From the NCBI GenBank assembly GCA_023374025.1, contig SIJG01000006.1, positions 1,532,400 through 1,596,399 of the forward strand: 64,000 nt of DNA. The letters are read 5' to 3'. Of this stretch, positions 1-10,788 are shown in pieces (position 1 is the stretch's first letter; each line of letters opens with the position of its first letter). The stretch is from Heterodera schachtii (lineage: Eukaryota > Nematoda > Chromadorea > Rhabditida > Heteroderidae). Both the position numbers and the translations under genes were made by a program. The notes under the pieces are model-generated. The model did not search any database. It was given only the letters and a program-made list of their open reading frames with translations, and had not been told where the DNA came from.

Positions 1-37
1 AGCAATTCATAAAATTAAGTTCACAAACAACAAACAC

Positions 38-455
38 CTGTCATATGTCGCCTTGAACTTGAAGTAAATGAAAAAGACCGTCGCGATGGAAGAACCGATG
101 AAGAAGATCTTAACAGCCGGGAATTAATTAAATGGACAAAAGCACGCACAACATTATGCTTAACTCACTTTCATAACGCTGTTGTAAATGGACACAAAAT
201 TTGTGAACTGTGGGAAAAAAGCGATTAAAAATGGCAAAATGTTAAATTACCAAGTCAAGATAACGGCAAATGAAAACGAGGAGGAAAATGACTTGAGATC
301 GGCCGGAGATGCCTAAATGAGTGCAAATGGCAATTCACAAAAGTAAAGCCATCATCCGAAATACCCGCGACACTGCGGGTCTTCCATATTTTCCACAAAA
401 GGATGAAAATCGCAACGAGATGAGCTAAATCGGCCGAAAGTCGAAACACATTCAT
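38..455 (-). CDS. erd-2: ER lumen protein-retaining (KDEL) receptor, 5' four exons only
   Basis: The KDEL receptor is a seven-helix Golgi membrane protein that binds escaped ER chaperones and returns them in COPI vesicles. Four exons are visible: 455-365, 312-251, 207-169 and 108-38, all with GT-AG introns in consistent phase; the last ends at a donor, so the C-terminal half lies beyond the window start. The start MNVFRLSADLAHLVAIFILL and the following WKIWKTRSVAGISG, RYLDLFTNFVSIYNSVMK and YFKFKATYD segments match the conserved first helices of ERD2 proteins. About 88 of roughly 212 residues are present. The same strand and 0.7-kb gap to MTERF4 upstream would allow co-transcription. Identification is secure; the symbol follows the C. 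elegans name. Confidence 0.9.
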
Positions 456-1178
456 TCTCGGCTAAAATTTTTCAAATGATAATAAAGTGCAACTAATCAA
501 AGCAACATTCGCAAATTAGAAATAGGTTTGAAAAAAAGCTTTCTCTGTCGCGAGGGACAATAGGATTTAGTTTTGATTCTTTGCAAACATTTTTGGATAA
601 ATCATTTTTCCCTTCCCCTCCCATTCCACGTCAGCATCTGCGAAGGAAAGTCAATTTATGCGAGCATGAACAGTGAGACACATTAATATTTAGCCACAAA
701 TTTTAAATTTAAATGTTTAATGGCCTGTGACAAAATACAAATTGAAAATATACAAAATTAATTCATCTAATGAATGTGTTTGACGAATTTATAATTGAAA
801 TTCCGTACCGACAAAAATTTATAAAGGTATCATCAAAAGATCATTTGCCTATCATTCTTTTTTTCTGCTATTCGAGTATTTCACCCATTTCAATTTCGGC
901 CGCTTCTTTCTTCCTCCTCTCAAATTGCTTTCGCAGTGATGGCTTTATTCTGATAAAGAAAAAACTATGCCTTTAAATCACAATAAAATAAGTAGGCAGA
1001 AAAAGAAGTATAAAATTTAAATTTTAATCCTAATTTATTATAATTTAAAATAAAAATAAAATAGGCAGAAAAAAGGTATTTAAATTTTAGTCCATTATGA
1101 TAATTGAAGTTGTTTAAAGGAATATGGTTTTGAGCTTCTCAATGGGACCGTATCATTTCTATATTAGCTACGGTAAAT
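456..1178. other. Intergenic, AT-rich
   Basis: Between the KDEL receptor start and the MTERF4 stop. Composition is AT-rich with short T and A runs. Short ORFs here (for example 770-976) have no splice context or recognisable motif and I do not call them genes. It should contain the MTERF4 3' UTR and any KDEL-receptor promoter or trans-splice acceptor. Confidence 0.5.
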
Positions 1179-2525
1179 TCACCTTTCATATGGTCGCTCC
1201 TTTTCGCTCAAAATCTCTTCCTGTTTTCTCATGTCTTGGAAAATCACCCATTCTTCATGTGAAACACAGCCGACCTTAGTTGCAAATTCCAATTCGTCAA
1301 CGTCAAAAATCCGACGAGCCGGTGGATTTTCCTAAACGGAGAAACAGTTAATGAACCCATGAAATGCAAATTTAAATGCTAAAACATTTCCAGTATCCAG
1401 AGTACCTTTTTCAATTGAGGCTTTTTTGGGTCGGGGTAAGTGTATTTGCCCGTCTTGAGTAGAAATTCATGGCGAGACATGACTTGGTCCAACTCAAGAG
1501 TATGCCAATATTTGCTTTCTGCCAATTCGCCCGGCTCAATTCCCATGTGAAAATAAATGTACTGCAAAAAATGGGAATTGATTTGAAAGGGAAATTTTGT
1601 CGCGAAGAATAGAAATAATTCGCTCACCTCATAAATTTCCTCAATTTCTTCAAAACTCATCAAACAGATTTGAGGACTGTTGACCATCAGTTTCTTTAAG
1701 TCGTTTAACGTGAAGAAATCCAAAATATTCTCCCAAAACAAGTCCATTTGCTGAGGAACCCCCATGAAAAGTATCTCCGGACATCGCATCACAACACTTC
1801 GCATTTGGGCACCCGCCCGAACGCCGCGGCCAAGGAAAATGCTCAGCCGTTGCTGAACACAATCTGCCGACACTTCTTCGAGTCCGCTCGCCCATCTGAG
1901 AAAAAGCGATTATTCCAGCCCAAAATGTTGGCATTTTCCCGACGATAAATGACATACTTCGCATAAAATCGCATGGCGTCTTCATAAGTCATTTCCATAC
2001 AGTCGACAAATACACCCAACTTTTTGGTCGTTTCTCGCCCATTTTTTGTCAACGCCATAAAAAGGTCGACACTTTTTGAACAAGCGTCGATGATAAATTC
2101 CAAAGCAACGCCTAAAAAATAGAGAAAGCTTTTTCAAAACATAAGCAAAAAAAAACGCTACAGATTACAATGAGTTTAGTGACCGAAAAAGAATTGCAGT
2201 TTATAAATACAATAAATTTCTCTATTTTCCCGAAGGATTGATCACTCTCTGTTTCACCCTGATTGGCCAGCTCTTTGAATGGCAAAAGTATCGACTGCAA
2301 AGCCCGCTTATCGGACCACGGCACGAAAAATGTCTGTCCTTTTGTCAGATGCGAATCGACAATGGTGCGCAACAATTGGAGTTGCTCACCCGATGTGTCA
2401 CTCTCCAACATTTGGGCGCCATTTTCAGTCGAATAGCAAAAAACAGGAAAATTCGAGGCGCGGGAACGCCGAAAAAAGAAAATTGGGAGAGACCGTCTCG
2501 AAAGCATGAACAAGATGAGGACCAA
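1179..2525 (-). CDS. mterf-4: Mitochondrial transcription termination factor 4 (MTERF4)
   Basis: MTERF4 is a mitochondrial matrix protein that, in mammals, recruits the NSUN4 rRNA methyltransferase and is needed for mitoribosome assembly. Five exons fit in frame: 2525-2162, 2111-1958, 1895-1628, 1561-1406 and 1331-1179, giving 364 residues, close to the usual length. The N-terminus (MVLILFMLSRRSLPIFFFRR) is basic and hydrophobic, as expected for a mitochondrial targeting peptide. The middle carries mTERF-type repeats such as MRSVVMRCPEILFMGV and LKKLMVNSPQILMSFEE. The C-terminus (LLKTGKYTYPDPKKPQLKK, then FATKVGCVSHEEWVIF) resembles the MTERF4 tail rather than MTERF1-3. Met at 2504 is an alternative start. 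It lies 323 bp downstream of the AP-1 mu stop on the same strand. Confidence 0.85.
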
Positions 2526-2847
2526 GGTAAGAACTAAAAGAGCAAAAATTAAAAACGATCAACCAATTTTTAACCAAATATTAAAAATAATTAAAGGAAA
2601 AACGAAGAAAACTTTTATTTTTAGCGAAAGGAAACCGACAAAATTTATCTGAAATAAACTGAAGCTCAAATATGCAATGAGGGGAAAGAGATTCGGCATA
2701 CAAAAACAGTGAGTATCAATTTTGAAAAGTTTTAGACCGTGCAGAGAAAAACATAAGAAAAAAGTACAATGTTTAAGAATTACAAACAATAATGGAAGCG
2801 GTCGGAAAAACCACAGGACGAACTGTCAGAATTGTTAAAACCAAATA
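2526..2847. other. Short intergenic gap on the minus-strand gene run
   Basis: Holds the AP-1 mu 3' UTR and the MTERF4 upstream region. AT-rich; no ORF with support. The spacing is within the range seen between genes of nematode operons, but no spliced-leader site can be demonstrated from sequence alone. Confidence 0.4.
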
Positions 2848-4980
2848 TCAGGCCACCGAATTCAATCGTAGGGAATAGTCCCCGCTCTGCGTGATATATC
2901 GCACCCATGGCAGTGCCTGGTAGCCGCTTTTCTCAATGATTTTGAGGTATCGCACTTGAATGCCTGATTTGATGGATTATTACGACAAGTGATTAAGCTA
3001 AACATTGGTCCATTTTTTGCTTCGCTCACCCGAAGTGGTGAAATATGGAATTTCGAAGCGCACTTTGATCGGACGCTTCGCCTCAACTTCTTCGCTGAGA
3101 ACGGACGGAAGTTTAAAGTGAGCGCGCATTAAATATTCCTTCCCTCCGGGGAAATTTTTGATATTCCACACAAAAGAATTGTCCTAAAAAGGAAAAATGC
3201 GAAGATCGAATGAGAATTCCTTTTGCTCTTCCCCACTTCCGGTTGGTAACGGCAATTTCCGATGGCCGTTTTGAAGCGCGGACTGTCCGAATAACTGGGG
3301 GCCGGCACGACAATTTCGACATTATTCGCTGTCGAACGTCGCTTGAACTGACTTTTGGCCTTCAAACGCAAAAGCATAAAATATTAAATAGTTAAACAAA
3401 TAATTAAAAATAATAATTATTTTTTTAATAATAATGGTAACAACTTTCCCATTTGACCTTACTTTGACCATATATTCAACACGACTGTGCGAAAATTTCT
3501 CAATTACCTGTAAAAATTAAGCAAATGACAAACGCAAAACCAAATTAATTACCGCTTCGACCCAAATGAGTGGTTTGACAATTGTGCTCAATCTTGAGAA
3601 AATAAGAAAATGCACATCAGTGCGTGGTGTGTGTACCTGTAACTCATCAGTTCGAATTCCCCGTCAGGCGGAATAAAACTTATCGTACGATCATTTTCTT
3701 AATTAAATTTTGTTTTCTATTTATAGACTTTTATTTGTCAAATTACCAAAACGCGAAAGCCTCACACATTGGTGGAATTTTATGTCTTCCAATTCGACGG
3801 CTTTGCTTCTCCCCCCTGAATTACTAATTGGGATTTATGCTTCGTTGGTTTTAAATTACTCCCAGCCGCATCAAATTGGACCTTAATTAATTTGTATTAC
3901 AAAAAGAACAATAATAAAAATGACAATGGGATTGAATTTAAATAAAGTACTTTGTCATTTAAACCCAGGCGCAATTCGGGCATTCCGGTGAGAAAAACAC
4001 GCATTTTGACGGAACCGACAATTTCACTTTGCAACACTGTGCCGGCGCCATTTGCCTTAAAAATAAAAAGGCTTTTTATCGCGAATAAAAAAATTTGTCG
4101 TCCGGAATTATTAAAAAAACATTAAATTTAAATTACCAGAAGGTTCAATGATTCGATCACGTCAAGGAATACCTTTAAAAAGAAAAAAACGAATAAAATA
4201 TAAAAAAAAGAAAAACCTCATTTTTCCTATGTCTCACACCTTCGGACCTAAAAACGACAGCCAATGTTCAGGGAATTGTTCAAGAGTTGATAATGTCCTT
4301 TTCCGTCCTCCTCATTGCCTTTTTGGCATTTGTATGAAAACCAACCTCCACGAGACGGCGTTGGTCACCGCCATCGGGGGACGCGGCTGTTGCGCGGCCT
4401 CCAATTTGTGTCCTTCCTGAGTTATGTACCTGAAAAAATTAAAAAACAGAAAAAGACAAATAGAAAATACTCGCGCAATATTCGCCCTTCGGTGATTTGT
4501 GGATAGCCAAAATCCATCATTTCTTTAAAAGAACGAAAAATATAAATTGGGAATTGAGAATTTAAAACCGTCCAAGAGCTCGTAGATGATCACAAAATTG
4601 TCACGAATTGATTCCTCCTCAACATCCTTGAAATATTCGGCAAAAACAGCAACCAATTTGTATAAGAATGTTTGCATTAACGACACATTTGTATTGCACC
4701 GGGACACCGCAACAACTTAATTCGGTGTTAAAATTGAACCAGAAATAAACATTTGTTTCAAATATGTACCATAAATGTTATTGAAACGAATCCAAATCAT
4801 GTGGGTGCCACTCTCAACATCGACGACGGGTGCAAGTTGACCCTCTTCTTCCAGATCGACCAAAAGTGGGACGAATTTCTCGATAACAACAGTATCAACA
4901 TCTCCCCTTCAAAATCAAGACCCAAAAAATTGAATGATATTTGAATGACTGGCTAACCGGTAATTGCGTGAAATGAGCAC
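2848..4980 (-). CDS. apm-1: AP-1 clathrin adaptor complex mu subunit, first coding exon missing
   Basis: The AP-1 medium chain recognises YxxPhi sorting signals and couples cargo to clathrin at the trans-Golgi network and endosomes. Sixteen exons fit: 4980-4958, 4906-4770, 4715-4569, 4522-4471, 4429-4346, 4247-4217, 4172-4137, 4055-3951, 3881-3860, 3815-3747, 3697-3637, 3592-3553, 3507-3463, 3359-3237, 3183-3030 and 2963-2848, together 414 codons. Hallmarks include EEESIRDNFVIIYELLDE, PPMAVTNAVSWR, IVGSVKMRVFLTGMPELRLG, VELEDIKFHQCVRLSRF, AKSQFKRRSTANNVEIVVP, FPGGKEYLMRAHFKLP and the C-terminus YQALPWVRYIT. The order is longin-like N-domain then mu homology domain. One exon is only 22 bp. The first visible codon continues from an upstream exon that should encode about 14 residues; none is found before the bZIP gene. 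C. elegans has two such paralogs (unc-101, apm-1) and I cannot tell which this is. Confidence 0.93.
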
Positions 4981-5035
4981 CTAAAAAGTGAAAATAATGA
5001 AAAGCTTTTTCTCCAAATGGTGGGGGAACTGATCC

Positions 5036-5060
5036 GGGGGGGGGGGGGGGGGGGGGGGGG
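5036..5060. repeat. 25-base poly-G run
   Basis: Uninterrupted guanine run just upstream of the AP-1 mu coding region, where its first exon is expected. Such runs are hard to sequence and may hide a collapsed or missing segment. Confidence 0.9.
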
Positions 5061-5216
5061 ACGTACACCCTTATTAACTGATGGTAAAGACAGAAATGCA
5101 TCTAAATTAAATAATAAATATTTAGTTTCCAATTTTCACGAATAATGGACAATATATTATTGTACAGTAATCAAAAGCACAAAATGCATTCACAATTCCA
5201 CAAACAACGACACCAA

Positions 5217-5948
5217 TCACCAGTGATTCCCTCCCCGCTGATTCGTGGGCACACTTTTTTTCTTCTGTTCCTTTGCAAGGGCTTCCTTCAACTGTTTGTT
5301 TTCGTCCTCCAGCAATTTGACACGCTCTTCCAGGAACTTCTCACGTTCACGCCGTTTGTTCCTCGACTGCTTGGCTGCCTCGTTGTTTCTGCTGCGCCTC
5401 TCCAAATAGCGTTGTTTTTCCAATTCTGTGCGAAACCCTTTGCTCATGGCAGAGTTCAACGGTGGCGTATTGTTCGAATTCAAAATGTTGTTGAAGGGGC
5501 GTCGATGAACGTCGCCAGCGCTCTCTCGTGGACTCAAACTGTCGGCAGATGTACCGCTGATGAAAAGCGAATTGTCTGTCCCACCCTGACTAACAGAAAG
5601 AACGCTAAGTCCACCGCAGCCAATTTCAAGCTCATTCTCATCAGCGCACTCGTGTGGATTTGCATGACATTCAGTGGCATTGATTGCCAATGTATTTGAG
5701 GGTGGCAACGGACGATGATGCCCTTCCCAGCAACATGACGGAGAAAATGTCGTCGAGTTGTGGGAGTCTATTGAACGCTGTTGTTCAATGGAAGGGTAAT
5801 TGAAGGCAGTTGCATAAGAAGTGGCAATCAATTCCCTGCTGGGGAACGGTTGGAATTGAGAAGTGCCGAAATAAGTCGGAGAGTGCTGCGATGAAAGGTG
5901 AGTCGCGAATAGAGAGTCGCTTATGTTCAATGGATTCAGTTCACTCAT
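5217..5948 (-). CDS. bZIP transcription factor, CES-2/PAR-like
   Basis: DNA-binding nuclear factor. The 243-residue coding exon ends with a clear basic region and leucine zipper: QRYLERRSRNNEAAKQSRNK holds the NNxAAxxSR signature of the PAR/CES-2/NFIL3 branch, followed by FLEERVKLLEDENKQLKEAL with leucines at heptad spacing. The first 170 residues are Ser/Thr/Asn/His-rich and probably disordered. The start at 5948 is chosen because a T/C-rich acceptor (ctctcctgcag) sits 8 bases upstream, so the longer ORF to 6200 is probably intron and 5' UTR; an extra upstream exon cannot be excluded. It is not the canonical CES-2 basic region (which has NNDAAKRSR in my recollection), so the exact ortholog is left open. 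Confidence 0.82.
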   Translation of the reverse strand: MSELNPLNISDSLFATHLSSQHSPTYFGTSQFQPFPSRELIATSYATAFNYPSIEQQRSIDSHNSTTFSPSCCWEGHHRPLPPSNTLAINATECHANPHECADENELEIGCGGLSVLSVSQGGTDNSLFISGTSADSLSPRESAGDVHRRPFNNILNSNNTPPLNSAMSKGFRTELEKQRYLERRSRNNEAAKQSRNKRREREKFLEERVKLLEDENKQLKEALAKEQKKKSVPTNQRGGNHW

Positions 5949-6957
5949 TTTGACATCTGCAGGAGAGAAAACAATTCCAGGGAAGAAAAAATAGACAAAG
6001 CAAAACAAAAAAGAAATTAATAGAAAATACTCACAATTAGATGAGATGCAAAAAAGAAAGGGAAGCATAAAACGGTGAAGGAAATAAAAGGACGCACAAA
6101 TGCACAAGTTACAGCACACTCTCTGCTCACTGTCCGAGGATGGCACTGACAGTGGGGGAGAGACACTCGCAAAAAGGCAACCAAAAACAAACTCAACCAA
6201 ACCACCAAACGCAACACACAGAGGAGGTCAAATCAATGCCAGAAATGGACAAATGTCCCCACAAACAATTTGTGCAATGGGAGAAAACCATCAGATACAG
6301 TAAGACGACGTTGTTTTGGTCTATGGCAAAACCAAAACAATGTGTACTCCGACTTTTGACAAAAACAAGCAACGAAAAACCGAAATATCCAATCCAATAG
6401 TTTTGTTGATTTCTGCTTATTGTCATATGTAAATGTAAACCCACCTTTCCCTTCATGTCCAGGAAAAAAAGACCAGAGCATGCCATAATGATGACAATTT
6501 ATTCTTAGCGGAATACTCAGAAATTCCTGACCTGTTAAAAGGCGATCATGTGTATTTCACAATAGAAAGCTCAATAAAAATGGAGGGTTAATGACTTGCA
6601 AATTCATTTATTATGATAAAAACTTGCAATATTTCGTATGTGTATTTTCTCAATGTATTTTCTCATCTGGTGAAAAACAAAACAAACGATGAACAGTTAA
6701 ATTTCACTATGTTTAGCTGAGTCGTATCAGCATTCCAATCGACAAATGGTTTTAGCCTAATGATACATTCCAAATTTGGGTGAATTTATTCATCGCATTT
6801 GACCCTGAAGAACAACTATTATTGCGTATTTAAGATTGTGGAGCGAAATTCCTGACATTCTTTGCTGACTTTTGGGCCATCGTTTTGTCAGTGTCCCTCT
6901 TCAATTGATTTTGGCAATTGTTGAAGCCCATGCCGATACCTTAATGGGCTCACCAGT
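5949..6957. other. Intergenic between MIC10 and the bZIP gene
   Basis: Contains the putative 5' UTR intron acceptor of the bZIP gene near 5957 and the MIC10 3' end. Overlapping short ORFs on both strands at 6017-6486 lack family resemblance and consistent splice sites. No repeat or RNA gene seen. Confidence 0.45.
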
Positions 6958-7193
6958 TCATCCAGAAAGACAACCATGGGAAAACATACCAATCCCGGTC
7001 CCAAGCCAAACCTAAAACACATCATTTGCGTAATTAAGATATATTCGTTCATTCAAATACATACCGGCCAAGACCTCTTCCCCTTGAAAAGCGCAAGCGC
7101 TGTGACAACGCCAATAGAACCACCTGCCAAAATTTTAAGCGCAGTATCCGCTAAACACTGGTCCAGGGTACGACCGAGTTCATTTTCACTCAT
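6958..7193 (-). CDS. MICOS complex subunit MIC10 (MINOS1)
   Basis: MIC10 is a tiny two-helix inner-membrane protein whose oligomers bend the membrane at cristae junctions. Two exons, 7193-7065 and 7011-6958, give 60 residues. The start MSENELGRTLDQCLADTALK is very close to the conserved MIC10 N-terminus. Helix 1 is rich in glycine (ILAGGSIGVVTALALF), then a basic KGKRSWP turn, then helix 2 with the LGTGIGM glycine motif and a short tail. The paired glycine-rich motifs are needed for oligomerisation in the known family. The gene is only found by joining two exons, as each ORF is too short to stand out. Confidence 0.9.
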
Positions 7194-7880
7194 CTTTATA
7201 GCCAATAGAATAAAGCAAAAAAAAAAAAGAAGAGAAGCTAAATTTTATAAAAAAGCCAAATAAAATAAAAATATATAAAAGTATATACGTAGGTTTTTTA
7301 CTTGGAAAAGGAAGAAAAGAAAGAAAGCATGATTTACCTGCTCTTTCGAAATAAATAAATAAAATGTCTATCAATTTTTGCAACAAATCGCACACTGAGG
7401 GTACAGAAATGAATATAGTTAAGGAATAATAATTTACACAGGAATTTTGGTTTCTCAAAAAAGGTCACTTCAATTAATCTGTACTCTCATAAATATAAAA
7501 AATAAAAGCACAAATATCCAAGTGAAATAAAAATAATGCAATATTCCGAGACAGTAGGGCTTGTCTCATTTTCAAGAAAAAATGTTTATGTTAAAATTTT
7601 CGCAGTTTTTTGAGCTTTGGTGTAAAATGCAAATTTTGGAATTTTCGACCATACAATTCGTTCAAATTCAGTCAGGACGAGTTCAAAAACATATTTACAA
7701 AAAACTGGGGACCAAAAATATATTTACAAAAAATTGGGGACCCTACTGATACCCTATTTTTTACCAATTGCTTACATTAGACTCAATCATTGCACTACTG
7801 TAAAACAATAACAACAAGATAGATTCGTAGGCGGAACGACCCAATAAATGTCAGCAAATTTCAGAAAGGGAGTGAATGCC
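7194..7880. other. Intergenic, AT-rich, with a short tandem duplication
   Basis: Between DNAJC3 and MIC10. Around 7686-7743 a near-identical unit of about 28 bases (core tatttacaaaaaa, ending ggggacc) occurs twice in tandem. No supported ORF. Confidence 0.5.
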
Positions 7881-10413
7881 TCAGAAATTGAATTTAAAGT
7901 TGAATCCGCCATCATTTTCTCCAAACGGATTGAAGCCTTCTCCAAATGGATTGAATCCGCCGCCCTGTCCACCAGACCAGCGCCACTGATGGAATTGTTG
8001 GCCTCCACCACCACCTTGCGGGTCAAGCGGGTCTTCCCCAGCATCGTACCTTAATAAATTTGTAATTTGTACATACAAACAATTGTTGTACCTCCTTTGA
8101 AAAAGGGGTGGTGAGATTATTAAACACAACGATTTACCTCCTCCTTTTCTCCGGGTCGGTAAGCACATCCTTCGCATTTGCAATGTCAATGAATTTGTCC
8201 TGAGCCCGCTGTTTCTCCGCGTCATCTTGGAAAAGGTCCGGGTGCCATTGCTGTGCAAGCTTTCTGTAGGCTTTCATTATTTGACGTTTGTCCGCATTTC
8301 TTAACATTTTCCACTGTGAAAAGTGTAATAAGTGTTGCAATTAATGACTGACCTTCGAACACCGAGGATCTTGTAGTAATCCTTCTTTTTCGACAGTTTT
8401 AGCAATTTTTGTGCCCGATTCAGTTGCTCCTTGGCTCGTCTTGAACCCTCGTGAGCGTTCACAGCCTTTTGAAAGTCTTCAACCGCCTTTTCGTACTGCT
8501 CATTCTGCAAGAATGCCTCGCCACGATCTAGTAAAACATCCAAATCGTTTTCATCGCCGTATTTCAGCACCTCCGTGCACTCTTGAATCGCCTCAGCAAC
8601 ATGGCCAAGCTTTAATATAATAATTGAAGCAAGAATTTATCAAAATGCAGATGAACAAACCTTTACGTTACACTTGCAAGTGTGTTTGTAGACGTCCATT
8701 TGAATTTGATCAACCTCACGTTCAAAGCGGAGAACGCTCTTTGCCTAAATAAACATTCATGTTTTCAATTTCCAAATATATGTGAAGGATTAGCCTAAAT
8801 TATTCAATTTCTCATTTTAGCTAACAAGGAAACCTCGCTAACTGTAAGTCAGAAAGTGGGTATAAATTTGGTACCACTGGATAGAAGAGGGTATCGACTT
8901 CTATTGTGAATTTTTAATTTCACGGGCCGAGAAAAACTAAAAAATTTTTAATTTTTTTTTTAACTTATTTTTGCTAAAGAAAAACTATCATACATTTTTT
9001 AGTCTAAAAAATGCTTTTTTAAACATAGCCAAAATTTCGATTTTTGAGACAGTAGAACTTTCTTATTTTTGTTCTCGGCCGATAAAATTAAAAATTCACA
9101 ATGGAAGTCGACCCTCCTCTATCCAGTGATACCAAATTTATACTCATTTTCTGACTTACAGTTCGCGAGGTTTCCTTGTAAACAGGCAAAGAAAAATTCG
9201 TGCGAGTGAAAAGCAAAAAAGTCATTATATAAGAATTATCTTCCACCTTTTCCAAGCAGTCCATCCATTTCTCATCCTGCATGCTTTTCTCGAGATCCTG
9301 TCGCATTTTTGTCAGTTTTTTGATTTTTTTATAGAAAGGAAAGCATTGTTTGTGTTCCGGATTTAAATGGAGACACTCGCGGATTTGACCCATAGCATTC
9401 TCCACGTCGCCAATCTACAGAAATTAGCACATGGTTTTTTGATAGCCAAATACAAAATACCTCGTAATAAATCTGACTCAATTCCAAAAAAGTCTCAGTA
9501 GAATCAGGCACAAGTCTAGCAACTGCTCGAATGTCCGCTATTGCATTTTGTGTGTCACCACGAGCCAAACGACACCGACTCCGTTTCCTGTGTAATTCGG
9601 CATCCCATTGGCAGTGCTAGACAAAAGTGGAAGTAAAAAATAAAATTTATATTTTCGAGACCTCAATTGCGTCGTTGAACATTTGCTCTGCCGAGACATA
9701 GTCTCTGCTGTCAAAGTGGCGTAGCCCATGGTCGATCAATGTCTGTATGTGATTGATTTTTTGCAGCCGTTCATGAGTTTCAGCATTGTCAGGCTCATGT
9801 CCAAGCTGAAAGAAAGTTAGTCAATGAAAACTAAATTAACAGAAAAAAAGGAAATCACAGCAATTTCAAAGTCCGCTTGAGCCTCTTTTAGATTTCCTTT
9901 CTTGAACAATAAATTTGCTCTCTGAATTCGACCCTTAATAAGAAAAAAAGATTAATTATTCCTTTTTTTCAATTACCGCTACAAAATCAGGCTTGAGTTC
10001 AACAACTTTGTCCAAGTCGGGCAAAGCCGCGTTCACTTTTCCACTTGCCAAAAAAACGGTCGCCCTGCGATAATAAATTTGATAATCGGTTGGATCCAAA
10101 GCCACTGCTTGATGGTAATGCTAGAAAAGGAAGTTTAAAATAACAAATCGTCTAAAAAACACCTGAAGTGCTTCTTGGAATTGTCCCTTAGACAGCCAAT
10201 GTTTTCCTTGTTCAAGATGTTTCTCAATTTCTTTGCGTTGCGAAGATGCTAAAAAAAGAATTCTTTTTTTAGTTTGTTATAATTAATTATGAAAATACCA
10301 AAATGAATAAGAGTGAACGAAATAAAAGACAAATAGGAAATCTGAAGTATTGGGAGAGGTAGACCAAGAACGCCAAGAGGAGGATTTAGCCACTCGTAAT
10401 TGAAATTTACCAT
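7881..10413 (-). CDS. dnj-7: DnaJ homolog subfamily C member 3 (P58IPK), ER TPR co-chaperone
   Basis: DNAJC3 is an ER-lumen co-chaperone that holds unfolded clients through TPR repeats and stimulates BiP through its J domain. Eleven exons fit exactly (10413-10299, 10248-10163, 10120-9977, 9933-9859, 9805-9662, 9616-9461, 9414-9247, 8744-8661, 8609-8353, 8299-8139, 8050-7881) for 519 residues, against about 504 in mammals. A hydrophobic N-terminus (about residues 12-40) serves as signal anchor. TPR units follow (e.g. EQGKHWLSKGQFQEALQHY, DRGEAFLQNEQYEKAVEDF). The J domain starts at DYYKILGVRR, about residue 400, with HPD at residues 429-431. The C-terminus is the family's Gly/Phe tail FNPFGENDGGFNFKFNF. 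The 500-bp intron 9246-8745 carries a MITE-like inverted repeat. Joins the KDEL receptor as an ER-quality gene on this strand. Confidence 0.95.
8822..9181. mobile_element. MITE-like inverted-repeat element inside a dnj-7 intron
   Basis: Two arms of about 110 bases face each other: left from 8824 (ACAAGGAAACCTCGC...) and right ending at 9180, whose reverse complement reads TACAAGGAAACCTCGC.... Arms match over most of their length, including GTAAGTCAGAAA and ACTGGATAGA. About 140 bases of AT-rich spacer separate them. There is no ORF. A TA next to the left end could be a target-site remnant, but the right side reads AA, so the superfamily is unproven. Confidence 0.8.
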
Positions 10414-10788
10414 ATCTAAAAAGAAATCATTAACTAAAAATGAAATTTACATTAAAAAAAATGCTATTAAATTGATAAAGGAAAAGCCTACATCAATTGC
10501 TTGATAGGATACGTAATCGTAAGCATAATCGATGCTAATTGAAGATTTACGCTGTTGAACATAACGCCACTATTTAAAAAACAAATTTAAATTTTGTTTT
10601 TCAAGAAATGATTTTTGAGACTTGCGATTTGTGTATGTGTTGTATTGTATGTACCTAGGTATGTGACCTTACCTTTTTTGTTTCCTTTCTTAAAAATGAA
10701 AGTCAATGACGTTTATGCTGCGCAGTTGACATTTTCTTTCTATTTATATATTTTTTAGATCGCATTAGCAAGTTTATATGAATAAGAA
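10414..10788. promoter_or_regulatory. Divergent intergenic region between dnj-7 and the RBM26-like gene
   Basis: The two genes point away from each other across 375 bp, so both promoters (or trans-splice acceptors) must lie here or in adjacent introns. The sequence is AT-rich with a T-rich tract ending in AG at about 10758 that could be a spliced-leader acceptor for the plus-strand gene. No specific factor site recognised. Confidence 0.4.

Noticed and set aside
5949..6200. N-terminal extension of the bZIP protein to 327 aa
   Set aside because: The extra 84 residues are hydrophobic and Phe/Cys-rich, and end at a good splice acceptor just before MSELNP, so they look like intron or UTR read-through.
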